Positions 46,419-54,577 of a DNA stretch of 64,000 nt are shown piece by piece (within the stretch, counting starts at the first letter, position 1; every line of letters starts with the position of its first letter). Origin of the DNA: Hymenobacter lapidiphilus (GTDB lineage: Bacteria > Bacteroidota > Bacteroidia > Cytophagales > Hymenobacteraceae); the NCBI RefSeq assembly GCF_013377885.1, contig NZ_JABKAU010000001.1:183978-247977 (forward strand), given 5' to 3'. Both the position numbers and the translations under genes were made by a program. The notes under the pieces are model-generated. The model saw only the letters and a list, made by a program, of their open reading frames with translations. It made no database searches and was not told where the DNA came from.

Positions 46419-47408
46419 CTACTTCAGCTTTTCCTTAAGCAAATCAATCTCAATGGCCGGCGAAATCTTCTCGTAGAGAATGTTGTAGGCCGCCGTGGTG
46501 ATGGGCATGGACACCTGGAGCTTGCGGTTGATTTCGTAGATGCTCTTGACGGCGTAGTAGCCCTCGGCAATCATGTTCATCTCCAGCTGGGCCGATTTCA
46601 CCGAGTAGCCCCGGCCCACCATGTGGCCGAAAGTGCGGTTGCGCGAGAACTGCGAGTAGGCCGTTACCAGCAAGTCGCCCAGGTAGGCCGAGCCCGACAG
46701 GTCGCGGGGCTGGGGGTTGAGGGCGTGGGCGAAGCGGCGCATTTCCTGCACCGCATTGCTCACCAGCACGGCCAGGAAATTGTCGCCGTAGCCCAGGCCG
46801 TGGGCAATGCCGCCGGTGAGGGCAATGATGTTCTTCATCACGGCGCAGTATTCGATGCCGTCGAGGTCGGTGGCGGGGTTGGCCTTCACATAGCGGTTGC
46901 GCAGCAGGCGGCAGAAATCCTCGGCCAGCTCGGCATCGGGCGAGCCAATGGTGAGGTAGCTCTGCTTTTCGAGGGCCACTTCTTCGGCGTGGCAGGGGCC
47001 GGCCACTACGCCCAGGCGGGTGTGGGGCAGCCGGAACCGCTCGGCCACGTAGTCGGTCACGAGCACGTTTTTGCCCGGAATCATGCCTTTGATGGCCGAA
47101 ATAATGCGCTTGCCTTTCAGCGCGTCGCGGTCGAGCTTGTCGAGGGCGCTCTGCACAAACGCGGCGGGCACAGCCAGCACCAGCCAGTCGGCGGCCTCTA
47201 CGGCCTCCTTCAGGTCGGTGGTGGGCAGTACGCGGTCCAGGTCGAGGGCCACCGACGAGAGGTAGCGCGGATTGTGGCGCGTACGCAGCAGGTGCTGCAC
47301 ATCGTCTTTACTGCGCATCCACCAATGCACGCGGCTGCCGTTTTCCGACAGGATTTTGGTGAGTGCGGTGGCCCAGGAGCCGCCGCCAAGCATGGCTATT
47401 TTTTCCAA
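46419..47408 (-). CDS. gpsA: Glycerol-3-phosphate dehydrogenase [NAD(P)+]
   Basis: GpsA reduces dihydroxyacetone phosphate to sn-glycerol-3-phosphate for phospholipid synthesis. The 329 residues include the Rossmann motif LGGGSWATAL, the catalytic Lys in YCAVMKNIIAL, GLGYGDN and YLGDLLVTAYSQFSRNR. The start is TTG at 47408, because the next ATG is inside the Rossmann strand. It leads an operon with a coupled membrane protein, a DUF4259 gene and an EamA-like gene. Confidence 0.95.
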   Translation of the reverse strand: MEKIAMLGGGSWATALTKILSENGSRVHWWMRSKDDVQHLLRTRHNPRYLSSVALDLDRVLPTTDLKEAVEAADWLVLAVPAAFVQSALDKLDRDALKGKRIISAIKGMIPGKNVLVTDYVAERFRLPHTRLGVVAGPCHAEEVALEKQSYLTIGSPDAELAEDFCRLLRNRYVKANPATDLDGIEYCAVMKNIIALTGGIAHGLGYGDNFLAVLVSNAVQEMRRFAHALNPQPRDLSGSAYLGDLLVTAYSQFSRNRTFGHMVGRGYSVKSAQLEMNMIAEGYYAVKSIYEINRKLQVSMPITTAAYNILYEKISPAIEIDLLKEKLK

Positions 47409-47474
47409 TGCGAGAATCGGTGAATGAGTGAATGAGTGACTCGGCAGCTAGGCGAGTGGATAATGCGGTGAACA

Positions 47475-47579
47475 AAGAACGTCATTCGGAGCGAAGCGAA
47501 GAACCGTGCGTATCGATGTTGTCAGGCTAACCTAACGACTTCACGCGAGATTCTTCGCTTCGCTCCGAATGACGTTCTT
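47475..47579. repeat. Perfect inverted repeat between gpsA and the adaptor gene
   Basis: The 29-base arms (47475-47503 and 47551-47579) are perfect complements beginning AAGAACGTCATTCGGAGCG, with a 47-base loop. It lies between two minus-strand genes, after the adaptor stop, and could end its transcript. The outer AGAAC/GTTCT recalls the repeat at 2097-2201. Confidence 0.88.
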
Positions 47580-47612
47580 CGCAGCTCGTTCACTTGGCCA
47601 ACTAAACCGACC

Positions 47613-49013
47613 TTACAACTCCTCCGAGGGCGCGTCCTGCTTCAGGGCTTCCTTGTCAAGGGTTTTAGCGTCCTTGATAACGACAATATCTCCGTCTTTC
47701 AGGGTTTTAGACACGGCCCGGAACGGCCCGCTCACGACCTGGTCGCCGGCCTGAATGCCGCTCAGGACTTCAATGTTCTGAAAGTCGCTGATGCCGGTTT
47801 TTACGGGCGTCATTACGGCCTTGCCATTGCGGATCAGGAACACCACTTCCTGGGGTGCAGCCTGGAGGCCGGTAGGCACTGCGGCCGTTTTTCCGCCGGC
47901 TTTGGCTGCGCCATCCTTGGCCGCCGCCGCTCCGGCCGTTTGGGTGCTATCGACGCGGGTGGTTACGGCGGCCAGCGGCACGCTCAGCACGTTGCTTTTA
48001 CGGTTGGTGATGATGTCGACCGAAGCCGTCATGCCGGGGCGGAAGGGCACTACCCGGCGGCCGGGCTTGGCCTGCAGCAGGTTCTGATAAGAGGATGGCA
48101 GCAACCGGATTTTCACCTCAAACTCGGTTACGGCCTCGGCCGTCAGCGCGTCTTTGGCCGTGTTGGCAATGCTGGTTACCACGCCCCTGAACCGCTGGTC
48201 TTGGCTGGCGTAGCTGTCCACTTCCACATCGGCCGAGTCGCCGAGCGTCACGTTGATGATGTCGTTTTCGTTCACGCTCACCCGCACCTCCATTTCGCGC
48301 AGGTTGGCGATGCGCATGATTTCGGTACCCGCCATTTGGCTGGTGCCCACTACCCGCTCGCCCTTCTTCACATTGAGCTTGCTCACGGTGCCGCTTACGG
48401 GCGAATAAATGGTGGTTTTATCGAGGTTGCGGCGGGCGTCTTCCAGGCCGGCCTGCGCCGAGCGCACGCTGCTCTGGGCTCCGCGGATGCCCTGGCGGGC
48501 CGAGTTGATTTCCTCCTGCGAAGCGTCGTAGGCGGCTTTGCTGGCCTCATAGTCTGCCTGCGAAATCACCTTCTGCTTGTACAGCGAGGCGTTGCGGCGG
48601 TAAGTCAGCTCGGTCTGGCGGGCGCTGGCAATCAGCTGCTGCAGGCGGGCGCGGGTCTGGGCTACGTTGGCCTGCTGGGTGCCCACTACGGCACTCTGCT
48701 GGCTCACTACGGCCTGGTAGTTATCGGGCCGGATGCGCAGCAGCAGCTGGCCTTTCTTCACCGAGTCGCCCTCTTCCACATACAGCTCGGTTATCTCGCC
48801 CGATACGTCGGGCGAGATATTGACTTCGGTTTCGGGCTGCACCTTGCCCGAGGCACTCACCTTCTCCACAATGGTCGTGGGCGCGGCCGAGGCCGCCAGC
48901 ACCTCGGTACCCGCCGGCTGGCCAATCCAGCCCTGCTTTTTGGCTACGAAGAAACCGACAAGCGCCACCACCAGCAAGGCCAGCAGGATATACAGGGTAC
49001 GGTTATTTTTCAT
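47613..49013 (-). CDS. Periplasmic adaptor (HlyD/MacA-like membrane-fusion protein)
   Basis: The 466-residue protein has one N-terminal membrane anchor (LYILLALLVVALVGFFV), a lipoyl half-motif (VSGEITELYVEEGDSVKKGQLL), a long helical hairpin (about 110-215), a second lipoyl half (TIYSPVSGTVSKLNVKKGERV), and beta-barrel and membrane-proximal domains. It bridges an inner-membrane ABC or RND pump to TolC. The tolC-type gene lies 130 bp upstream on the same strand. No pump gene is present in the window; downstream come a repeat and gpsA. Confidence 0.93.
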   Translation of the reverse strand: MKNNRTLYILLALLVVALVGFFVAKKQGWIGQPAGTEVLAASAAPTTIVEKVSASGKVQPETEVNISPDVSGEITELYVEEGDSVKKGQLLLRIRPDNYQAVVSQQSAVVGTQQANVAQTRARLQQLIASARQTELTYRRNASLYKQKVISQADYEASKAAYDASQEEINSARQGIRGAQSSVRSAQAGLEDARRNLDKTTIYSPVSGTVSKLNVKKGERVVGTSQMAGTEIMRIANLREMEVRVSVNENDIINVTLGDSADVEVDSYASQDQRFRGVVTSIANTAKDALTAEAVTEFEVKIRLLPSSYQNLLQAKPGRRVVPFRPGMTASVDIITNRKSNVLSVPLAAVTTRVDSTQTAGAAAAKDGAAKAGGKTAAVPTGLQAAPQEVVFLIRNGKAVMTPVKTGISDFQNIEVLSGIQAGDQVVSGPFRAVSKTLKDGDIVVIKDAKTLDKEALKQDAPSEEL

Positions 49014-49143
49014 TATTGAGGTGTTAGGAAGTAGGTGCGTGGAATGTGGGTTGAGCGCCGGGCAGGCCGGGCGCAGCGGCAGGAGAGTTTGGGGGAACAG
49101 TCAGCAGCGCATCATGGCAGCGGCTAACCCCACAACCTGCCGC

Positions 49144-50667
49144 TTATAGTGAAATTGGCCGGCCCTGATAGAAATCGAGGACTTTGCGGCGGAATACAAA
49201 GCTGTACTTGGCCTGAATCATGCTCGACTCGGCGGCCGTGAGGTTGTTTTTGGCAATGTTGAACTCGGTGCCGTTGAGCAGGCCGTTGTTAAAGCGGATT
49301 TCGGCGTTGCGGTAGGCCAGCGTGAGGGCTTCTACCTGCCGGCTGGAAGCCAGGAACTGGCGCTGGGCAGCCAGCGCATCGGCGAAAGCCTGCTCAATGG
49401 TCTGGCGCAGCACCAGCCGGGCCTGCTCGGCGCGCACCTCGGCCAGCTGCTGGTTTATTTTGGCCCGCTGCACGCTGGTGCGGGTCTGCAGGCCGTTAAG
49501 AATCGGAATCTGCAGGTTAAACTGCAGCGACTTACCCAGGTTGTTATCGAGCTGGGTGAAGTACGATACGTTTTCGGAGCTGCGCCGAAACACTGGCTGG
49601 AAGGGGGTTACGGCAACGAACGGGGCCACCGTAGTCGACGGCCGGCCGGTGTTGGGGTCGAGCTGAAAGATGGGGAAAAACGCCTGGGCCGAATCGACGC
49701 TGGTGGTGGGCAGCGTGTAGAGCGAGGAGTAGCCGGTAAAGATGCTGGCGCCAAAGGTCAGGCGCGGGTAGTAAGCCCCACGGGCCAGATCGAGGCTGCG
49801 CATGCTGCTTTGCACGCGCAGGTCGGCGGCCTTTATTTCGGGCTGGCGGGCCTGGGCAGTACCAAACACCTCGGCCGGAGCCACATCGGCTAATGCGCCC
49901 TCGGTGGGGTCGGCCAGCTCGGGCGTCTCAATGGTGAGCGCCTGGCTGGCGGCTTCATCCAGATTAAGCAGCTGGGCCAGCTGAATTTTGGCAATGGCCA
50001 GTTGGTTCTGGGCCGTGATGACGTTGAGCTGGTCGGTGGAAAGCTGAGCGCGGCTGTCGAGCACGTTGCTTTCGGCCACCGCGCCGGCCTTCAGCAGCTT
50101 CTGGCTCTGCTCGACCTGCAGCTGGGTACTGGCCGCACGCACCTCGTTGGTGCGCACCAGTTCCTGAGCCAGCAGCATCTGCAGGTAAGCCGAAGCTACG
50201 TTGAGCGACAAGTCGTTGCGGGCCTGCTCCACGTCGCTGAGGGCGGCCTGGTAATCGAGCGTATTGCGGCGGACGGCGTTGCGCAGCTGGAAGCCCGAGA
50301 AGAGCGTTATCTGCGATACGGCCGAGAAATTGTTGTTGCGCGTGGTCTGGCTCTGGAAAACGTTGGTCAGCGGGTTGATGGTCGTACCGTAGTTCCAGGC
50401 CTGGCTGCCGTTGAGGTTGGCCGAGGGCAGCATAGCGGCGCGGCTCTGTAGCAGGGCCACGTCGATGTTCTGGGCCTGCAGCTGGCTCTGGCGCACATTC
50501 AGGTTATGGGTCAGGGCATACTCCACGGCGGCCGGCAGGCTCCAGGCCCCGGTGGGCGCGGCGGCTTGCAGCGCCCCGGCGGGCGGCTGCACCGGCGTAG
50601 TCTGGGCCTGGGCCGCCAGCGGGGCCACAGCGACGGCACTCAGCAGCAACCAGTAGTAACGCTTCAT
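49144..50667 (-). CDS. TolC-family outer-membrane efflux protein
   Basis: From ATG 50667 the protein has 507 residues: signal peptide (MKRYYWLLLSAVAVAPLAAQAQ), and two OEP repeats (about 35-240 and 265-500) with the typical long helices (SRAAMLPSANLNGSQ; QTIEQAFADALAAQRQFLASSRQ). It forms the outer-membrane channel for export, with the adaptor encoded directly downstream. Ordered tolC-adaptor, so the missing pump gene must be elsewhere or the adaptor borrows a pump. Confidence 0.93.
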   Translation of the reverse strand: MKRYYWLLLSAVAVAPLAAQAQTTPVQPPAGALQAAAPTGAWSLPAAVEYALTHNLNVRQSQLQAQNIDVALLQSRAAMLPSANLNGSQAWNYGTTINPLTNVFQSQTTRNNNFSAVSQITLFSGFQLRNAVRRNTLDYQAALSDVEQARNDLSLNVASAYLQMLLAQELVRTNEVRAASTQLQVEQSQKLLKAGAVAESNVLDSRAQLSTDQLNVITAQNQLAIAKIQLAQLLNLDEAASQALTIETPELADPTEGALADVAPAEVFGTAQARQPEIKAADLRVQSSMRSLDLARGAYYPRLTFGASIFTGYSSLYTLPTTSVDSAQAFFPIFQLDPNTGRPSTTVAPFVAVTPFQPVFRRSSENVSYFTQLDNNLGKSLQFNLQIPILNGLQTRTSVQRAKINQQLAEVRAEQARLVLRQTIEQAFADALAAQRQFLASSRQVEALTLAYRNAEIRFNNGLLNGTEFNIAKNNLTAAESSMIQAKYSFVFRRKVLDFYQGRPISL

Positions 50668-50793
50668 AAGTACAAACAAAATAGAAGGAAGGAGGCGAAT
50701 GGCGCGGCCCGAAGCCGTTGGGTCAAAGATATTGATTGCCCGCTATACTGGCCAAACAATCAACCAACACCCCATTTTTGGCGGCAAGCTACA

Positions 50794-50842
50794 AGCTGCA
50801 AGCCGCAAGCTGACGTTCAATATCAGCTTGCAGCTTGCAGCT
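50794..50842. repeat. AGCTTGCAGCT-type hairpin repeat
   Basis: Arms of 20 bases (50794-50813 and 50823-50842) with one mismatch, made of AGCTGCAAGC units. The loop is 9 bases. It lies just after the sdaAB stop and may serve as its transcript end. The AGCT-unit design recalls the repeat inside icmF. Confidence 0.75.
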
Positions 50843-50848
50843 CAAATG

Positions 50849-51529
50849 CTAATCGAGGGCCTGAATATCAATTACGCGGTGTACCCAGCGCAGCTGGCGC
50901 AGGTAGTCGAGGGTGCTGGGGCGCAGGTCGGAGTCCATTTCGATGAACTGGCGGGCCGCTTCGTGCCTGCCCCGCCGCGAAACCGACATGGTGGCAATGT
51001 TGCAGTCGTCGCGCGAGATGACCGAGGCAATGAAGGCAATGGAGCCTACCTCGTCGTCGGCATCAATGATGAGCGTGTGCAACGAGCCCGAAAAGTCGGC
51101 CGGGAAGCCGTCGACCTCCACGATGCGGATAACGCCGCCGCCCCGGCTCTGGCCCACTACCTCCACGGCGCCGCCGGTGCGCTCGTCGCGCAGCTGCAGC
51201 CTTATAGTATTGGGGTGCATGGTAGAGGCGTTGCCCACGCCCTGAAACGTGTAGCTGAGGCCGGCCGCCTCGGCATGGTCGAAGGCCTCGCGGATGCGCA
51301 CGTCGTCGGTGTTCATGCCCAGCAGCCCGGCCACAATGGCGCGGTCGGAGCCGTGGCCCTCGTAGGTGCGGGCAAACGAGTTGTAGAACGTGATGACGGC
51401 ATGCGTGGGGCTGCTGCCCAGAATGCGGATGGCGGCCCGCGCAATGCGCACCACGCCGGCCGTATGCGAAGAGCTGGGCCCGATCATCACCGGCCCAATC
51501 ATATCAAAAATGCTCGATTTCTCTGCCAT
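50849..51529 (-). CDS. sdaAB: L-serine ammonia-lyase, iron-sulfur-dependent, beta subunit
   Basis: The 226-residue protein has the SDH beta domain (FDMIGPVMIGPSSSHTAG at the start, THAVITFYNSFARTYEGHGSDRAIVAGLLG) and a C-terminal ACT domain (about 150-226, LIIDADDEVGSIAFIASVISRDDCNI). The partner alpha subunit, which carries the Fe-S cluster, is not in the window. The enzyme deaminates serine to pyruvate. The ATG at 51529 is chosen because a promoter box lies 4 nt upstream. Confidence 0.94.
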   Translation of the reverse strand: MAEKSSIFDMIGPVMIGPSSSHTAGVVRIARAAIRILGSSPTHAVITFYNSFARTYEGHGSDRAIVAGLLGMNTDDVRIREAFDHAEAAGLSYTFQGVGNASTMHPNTIRLQLRDERTGGAVEVVGQSRGGGVIRIVEVDGFPADFSGSLHTLIIDADDEVGSIAFIASVISRDDCNIATMSVSRRGRHEAARQFIEMDSDLRPSTLDYLRQLRWVHRVIDIQALD

Positions 51530-51533
51530 GGGG

Positions 51534-51541
51534 TAAAGGTA
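51534..51541 (-). promoter_or_regulatory. -7 box of sdaAB
   Basis: On the minus strand TACCTTTA is followed by 4 nt and then the ATG at 51529. This is the same TAnnTTTR-N4-ATG spacing seen at three other genes. Confidence 0.5.
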
Positions 51542-51600
51542 GGTTTTTGGGGGAAGGGAGAGGAGAAAGGGATAAAAGAAGGCGTGGCAGCCAAACAAAC

Positions 51601-51728
51601 TGTCATGCTGAGCCGCAGTCGAAGCCGCAGTCGAAGCATCTCTACCGCAACAAGTAACTCCATACTCCTGAGTCTAGCATTGCGGTAGAGATGCTTCGAC
51701 TGCGGTTTCGCCTTCACTCAGCATGATA
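51601..51728. repeat. GAAGCATCTCTACCG-family inverted repeat, copy 1
   Basis: Arms 51601-51650 and 51680-51728 pair with several mismatches in the outer part; the inner 26 bases (51625-51650 and 51680-51705) are perfect. The core GAAGCATCTCTACCG and the outer TCATGCTGAG are shared with 52796-52946, and the core also with 56214-56387. It lies between the divergent sdaAB and kynA genes. Confidence 0.88.
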
Positions 51729-51779
51729 CGTTCTGGCCCCTTGCCTGCTGCCTACTTCCTCCTGCCTGCCCCGAATTCC

Positions 51780-51787
51780 TACCTTTG
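51780..51787 (+). promoter_or_regulatory. -7 box of kynA
   Basis: TACCTTTG matches the consensus and ends 9 nt before the ATG at 51797, which implies a very short leader. Confidence 0.55.
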
Positions 51788-51796
51788 CGCCTGCCT

Positions 51797-52783
51797 ATGG
51801 AAACTCCCGCCCCCACTCCCACCGACTTCTCGCCCGCCGTGCTGGAGCAGCTGCAGCGCCTTAAGCAGCGCTTCGATGCTGATGACCAGGACCTGGCCGC
51901 TTACCTCGAAGGCTACTACCACACCCGCTACCTCGGCTACTGGGACTACATCCAGCTCGAAACGCTGCTGAGCCTGCAGCGCCCGCGCACCGAAATACCT
52001 GATGAGCGGATTTTCATCATGTACCACCAGATTACGGAGCTGTATTTCAAGCTCTGCCTCTGCGAGTACGAGCAGCTCGGCGACCTGGCCGCGCCTACCG
52101 TGAAGGAAGTGGTGCTGCGCGTGGGCCGCGTCAACCGCTACTTCGAGAACCTGATCGACTCGTTCGATGTAATGGTGGACGGCATGGAAAAGCAGCAGTT
52201 TCTGGAGTTCCGGCTGGCCCTTATGCCGGCCTCAGGCTTCCAGAGCGCACAGTACCGCATGATTGAGCTGGCCAGTACGGCCCTGAGCAACCTCGTGCCC
52301 GAGGAGCAGCGCCGCCTGCTGGGCGAGGCCGCCGCCCACGACGAACTGCTGGGCTGCATCTACTGGAAATCGGGCGCTACGGTGGTAGAAACCGGCGCCA
52401 AGGCGCTTACCCTTACCGAGTTTGAGAAGAAGTACACCGGCCAGCTCAACGACTTTGCCCGCCAGTATACCCAGCGCAACCTCTGGGCCGTGGTGCAGCG
52501 CCTGCCCACCGGCCCCGAGGGCCAGCAGCACCCGCGCCTGCTGCACCAGCTGCGCCAACTCGATGTGAACGTAAACGTGAACTGGCCGCTGATGCACTAC
52601 AAATCGGCCGTGCGCTACCTGGAGCGCAACCCCGATGCTATTGCGGCTACCGGCGGCACCAACTGGCAGAAGTACCTGCCTCCCAAGTTCCAGCGCCGCA
52701 TCTTCTACCCCCAACTCTGGACCGAAACCGAACTGGCCGACTGGGGCAAGGGCTGGGTGGAAAGCGTACTGGGCGGCAAGTAG
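51797..52783 (+). CDS. kynA: Tryptophan 2,3-dioxygenase
   Basis: A haem enzyme that opens the indole ring of tryptophan to N-formylkynurenine, the first step of the kynurenine pathway. The 328 residues include MYHQITELYFKL, FRLALMPASGFQSAQYRMIE (substrate-site region) and the C-terminal haem-pocket phrase HYKSAVRYL, with ATGGTNWQKYLPP. The length is slightly above the usual bacterial 280-300, with extra residues at the N-terminus and middle. No other kynurenine gene is adjacent. The gene is bracketed by two copies of one inverted repeat family. Confidence 0.95.
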   Translation: METPAPTPTDFSPAVLEQLQRLKQRFDADDQDLAAYLEGYYHTRYLGYWDYIQLETLLSLQRPRTEIPDERIFIMYHQITELYFKLCLCEYEQLGDLAAPTVKEVVLRVGRVNRYFENLIDSFDVMVDGMEKQQFLEFRLALMPASGFQSAQYRMIELASTALSNLVPEEQRRLLGEAAAHDELLGCIYWKSGATVVETGAKALTLTEFEKKYTGQLNDFARQYTQRNLWAVVQRLPTGPEGQQHPRLLHQLRQLDVNVNVNWPLMHYKSAVRYLERNPDAIAATGGTNWQKYLPPKFQRRIFYPQLWTETELADWGKGWVESVLGGK

Positions 52784-52795
52784 TGATTGATGCTA

Positions 52796-52946
52796 AAACT
52801 AACGCCGTTTAGTACGTTAAAACAACGTCATGCTGAGCGAAGCCGAAGCATCTCTACCGTTTCGTCGAACGACTGCTATGAAGCGGTAGAGATGCTTCGA
52901 CAAGCTCAGCATGACGTTGTTTTAACGCACTAAGCGGCGTTAGTTT
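52796..52946. repeat. GAAGCATCTCTACCG-family inverted repeat, copy 2
   Basis: The outer arms 52796-52838 and 52904-52946 are 43 bases with two mismatches; inner arms 52844-52859 and 52884-52899 are perfect. It occupies the whole gap between the convergent kynA and DUF2911 genes. Confidence 0.92.
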
Positions 52947-52961
52947 CAGCTTCTCTAACTG

Positions 52962-53528
52962 CTACTCTACCTTAAAGGTGGCGCGGGTGTTTTCCCAGCC
53001 CAAGGTCACTTCGCCTGATTTATCGGCCGTAATAGTGAATTGTTCGAGGCGCTGGCTGAGCATGGAAACCGGGGCCGGCACGCGCAGCGTGTCGCGGCTG
53101 GCGTTGTACTCGTAGGCCCCCCACTGGTTGGGCTGGCTGTTGAAGACGATGGTCCACTCCTTTTCCTGCGGAATGGTGAACAGGGCGTACTTGCCGGCCG
53201 GCAGCGGGCGGCCCTGCACCCGCACGGGCTTATCGACGGTGAAGGTAGTGGCCTCGTTGGCGCCCGTGCGCCATACCTGGCCGTAGGGCACCAGCCCGCC
53301 CATTACCTTGCGCTCATGGGCCGAGGGGCGGCTATAGCGGATACTGAACGTGGCTCCGCTGGCTACGGTGGCCGATACGGTGGCGGCGGGGCTGGGCCGG
53401 GCCGTTTTCTCGGCCGTGGCCGGCGAGTCCGGTTCCGAGCAGGAAGTAAGACTAAGAGCGAGTCCCAGCAGCGGGAGCAGCAAAGGAGCCAGAAAAATTC
53501 GCCCGGAAGGCGTATAGATGGCGGGCAT
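52962..53528 (-). CDS. DUF2911 lipoprotein
   Basis: The 188-residue protein has a lipoprotein signal peptide with lipobox SLTSC near residue 30 and a DUF2911 beta domain (about 55-188: FSIRYSRPSAHERKVMGGLVPYG, VWRTGANEATTF, PLPAGKYALFTIP). DUF2911 proteins are common in Bacteroidota and of unknown role. It is anchored in an outer or inner membrane. Confidence 0.9.
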   Translation of the reverse strand: MPAIYTPSGRIFLAPLLLPLLGLALSLTSCSEPDSPATAEKTARPSPAATVSATVASGATFSIRYSRPSAHERKVMGGLVPYGQVWRTGANEATTFTVDKPVRVQGRPLPAGKYALFTIPQEKEWTIVFNSQPNQWGAYEYNASRDTLRVPAPVSMLSQRLEQFTITADKSGEVTLGWENTRATFKVE

Positions 53529-53696
53529 AGGAGAGCGGTGGGGTGAAGCAGGAAATTGCCGGCATCAGCGGCCGGCGGTATTCTTTGCAGCAATAAGTAT
53601 ACCCTAAGTTTAACGATAGGTTGCTCGGGCGCAACTTTCGGCCGGTATCAGCCAGCAGATTTCCGCCTACCTTCGCCTATTCTCTGTCTGTTTTTC

Positions 53697-53892
53697 AGGT
53701 CAGATGAGTGGCTGGTGGCCGCGCTTTCGGGCGGGGCCTTAAAAGGGAACCGGGTGCAACTCCCGGACAGACGCGCTACTGTTAGGGCCGGCCGCTTCGG
53801 CGCTGCCGCCGCCTCCCCCACGTTGCCCATTGCCTGCTTCGGCCGGTGAGAAGGGCGGGGAGGCAGGCCCGAGTCAGGAGACCTGCCCGCCG
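53697..53892 (+). promoter_or_regulatory. Cobalamin riboswitch
   Basis: The conserved B12-binding core is clear: TTAAAAGGGAACCGGGTGCAA at the centre (53739-53759), a B12-box-like GACAGACGCGCTACTGTTA, a variable GC-rich arm, and the closing GAGTCAGGAGACCTGCC at 53871-53887. Such RNAs bind adenosyl- or methylcobalamin and switch off uptake or B12-independent genes. On the plus strand the next gene is an acyl-CoA thioesterase 210 bp away. The gap holds a possible 21-residue frame (53899-53964) and a short CGGCTGC hairpin (53968-53984), with no T-run terminator, so control may be at translation. Confidence 0.9.
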
Positions 53893-54101
53893 CTTAGGAT
53901 GATGAGGCAACCCCGCGACCTGGGTGCCTTGTTGAATACTGCGGCGGGCCAGCGGCCCATTTAAAACCGGCTGCCGGGCAGCCGCCGGCTCCGGCGTGGC
54001 CGGGCGCGCAGTAGCCAGCAGGGAAACCGGGTAGCATGAGTGCGCCAAAAAACAGACCGGGTAGGACTTTTTCCGTCACCCTTTCTCCCCCTTTCCTGCT
54101 T

Positions 54102-54518
54102 ATGCTCACGCTAGCCGAAAAAATCAGCCGCGCCGAAACCCGCATCTTCAAAGCTGTTTTCCCCAACACCACCAACCACTACGACACCCTGTTCGGGGGC
54201 ACCACGCTGCACATGATGGACGAGGTGGCCTTCATCACGGCCACCCGCTTTTCGCGCCTGAAAATGGTGACGGTTTCCTCCGATAAAGTCGATTTCACCC
54301 ACCCCATTCCCGGCGGCACGCTGGTCGAGCTCATTGGCCGCGTCGAGCACGTGGGCCGCACCAGCCTCAAGGTGCGGGTGGAATTATTTGTGGAGCAGAT
54401 GTACTCCGAAGACCGCCACCGGGCCGTGTCGGGGCTATTTACCTTCGTGGCCATTGATGAGGACAAGCGTCCGGTGGTCATTCTGCCGCCTGAATTGCAG
54501 CCGGAGCCGGTAGCGTAG
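54102..54518 (+). CDS. Acyl-CoA thioesterase, hotdog fold
   Basis: The 138-residue protein is a YciA/BFIT-type hotdog thioesterase. Catalytic region NTTNHYDTLFGGTTLHMMDEVAFITATRFS carries the Asp/Asn-type active site of this class, and VDFTHPIPGGTLVELIGRV is the second half. It hydrolyses acyl-CoA to CoA and free acid. The ATG at 54102 gives the usual MLTLAEK; an in-frame ATG at 54036 would add 22 residues. The cobalamin riboswitch lies upstream on the same strand. Confidence 0.9.
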   Translation: MLTLAEKISRAETRIFKAVFPNTTNHYDTLFGGTTLHMMDEVAFITATRFSRLKMVTVSSDKVDFTHPIPGGTLVELIGRVEHVGRTSLKVRVELFVEQMYSEDRHRAVSGLFTFVAIDEDKRPVVILPPELQPEPVA

Positions 54519-54534
54519 GCCGGCCGCGGGCGCG

Positions 54535-54542
54535 TATCTTTG
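54535..54542 (+). promoter_or_regulatory. -7 box of the FAD oxidoreductase gene
   Basis: TATCTTTG matches TAnnTTTG; leader to ATG 54578 about 35 nt. No clear -33 TTG was found. Confidence 0.5.
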
Positions 54543-54577
54543 CGGGCGTAAAAGGATAACTCCCTTTCCCCCGCCTT

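Noticed and set aside
53899..53964. 21-residue frame directly after the riboswitch
   Set aside because: It could be a leader peptide, but it is too short to support without conservation data. It is mentioned only in the riboswitch entry.
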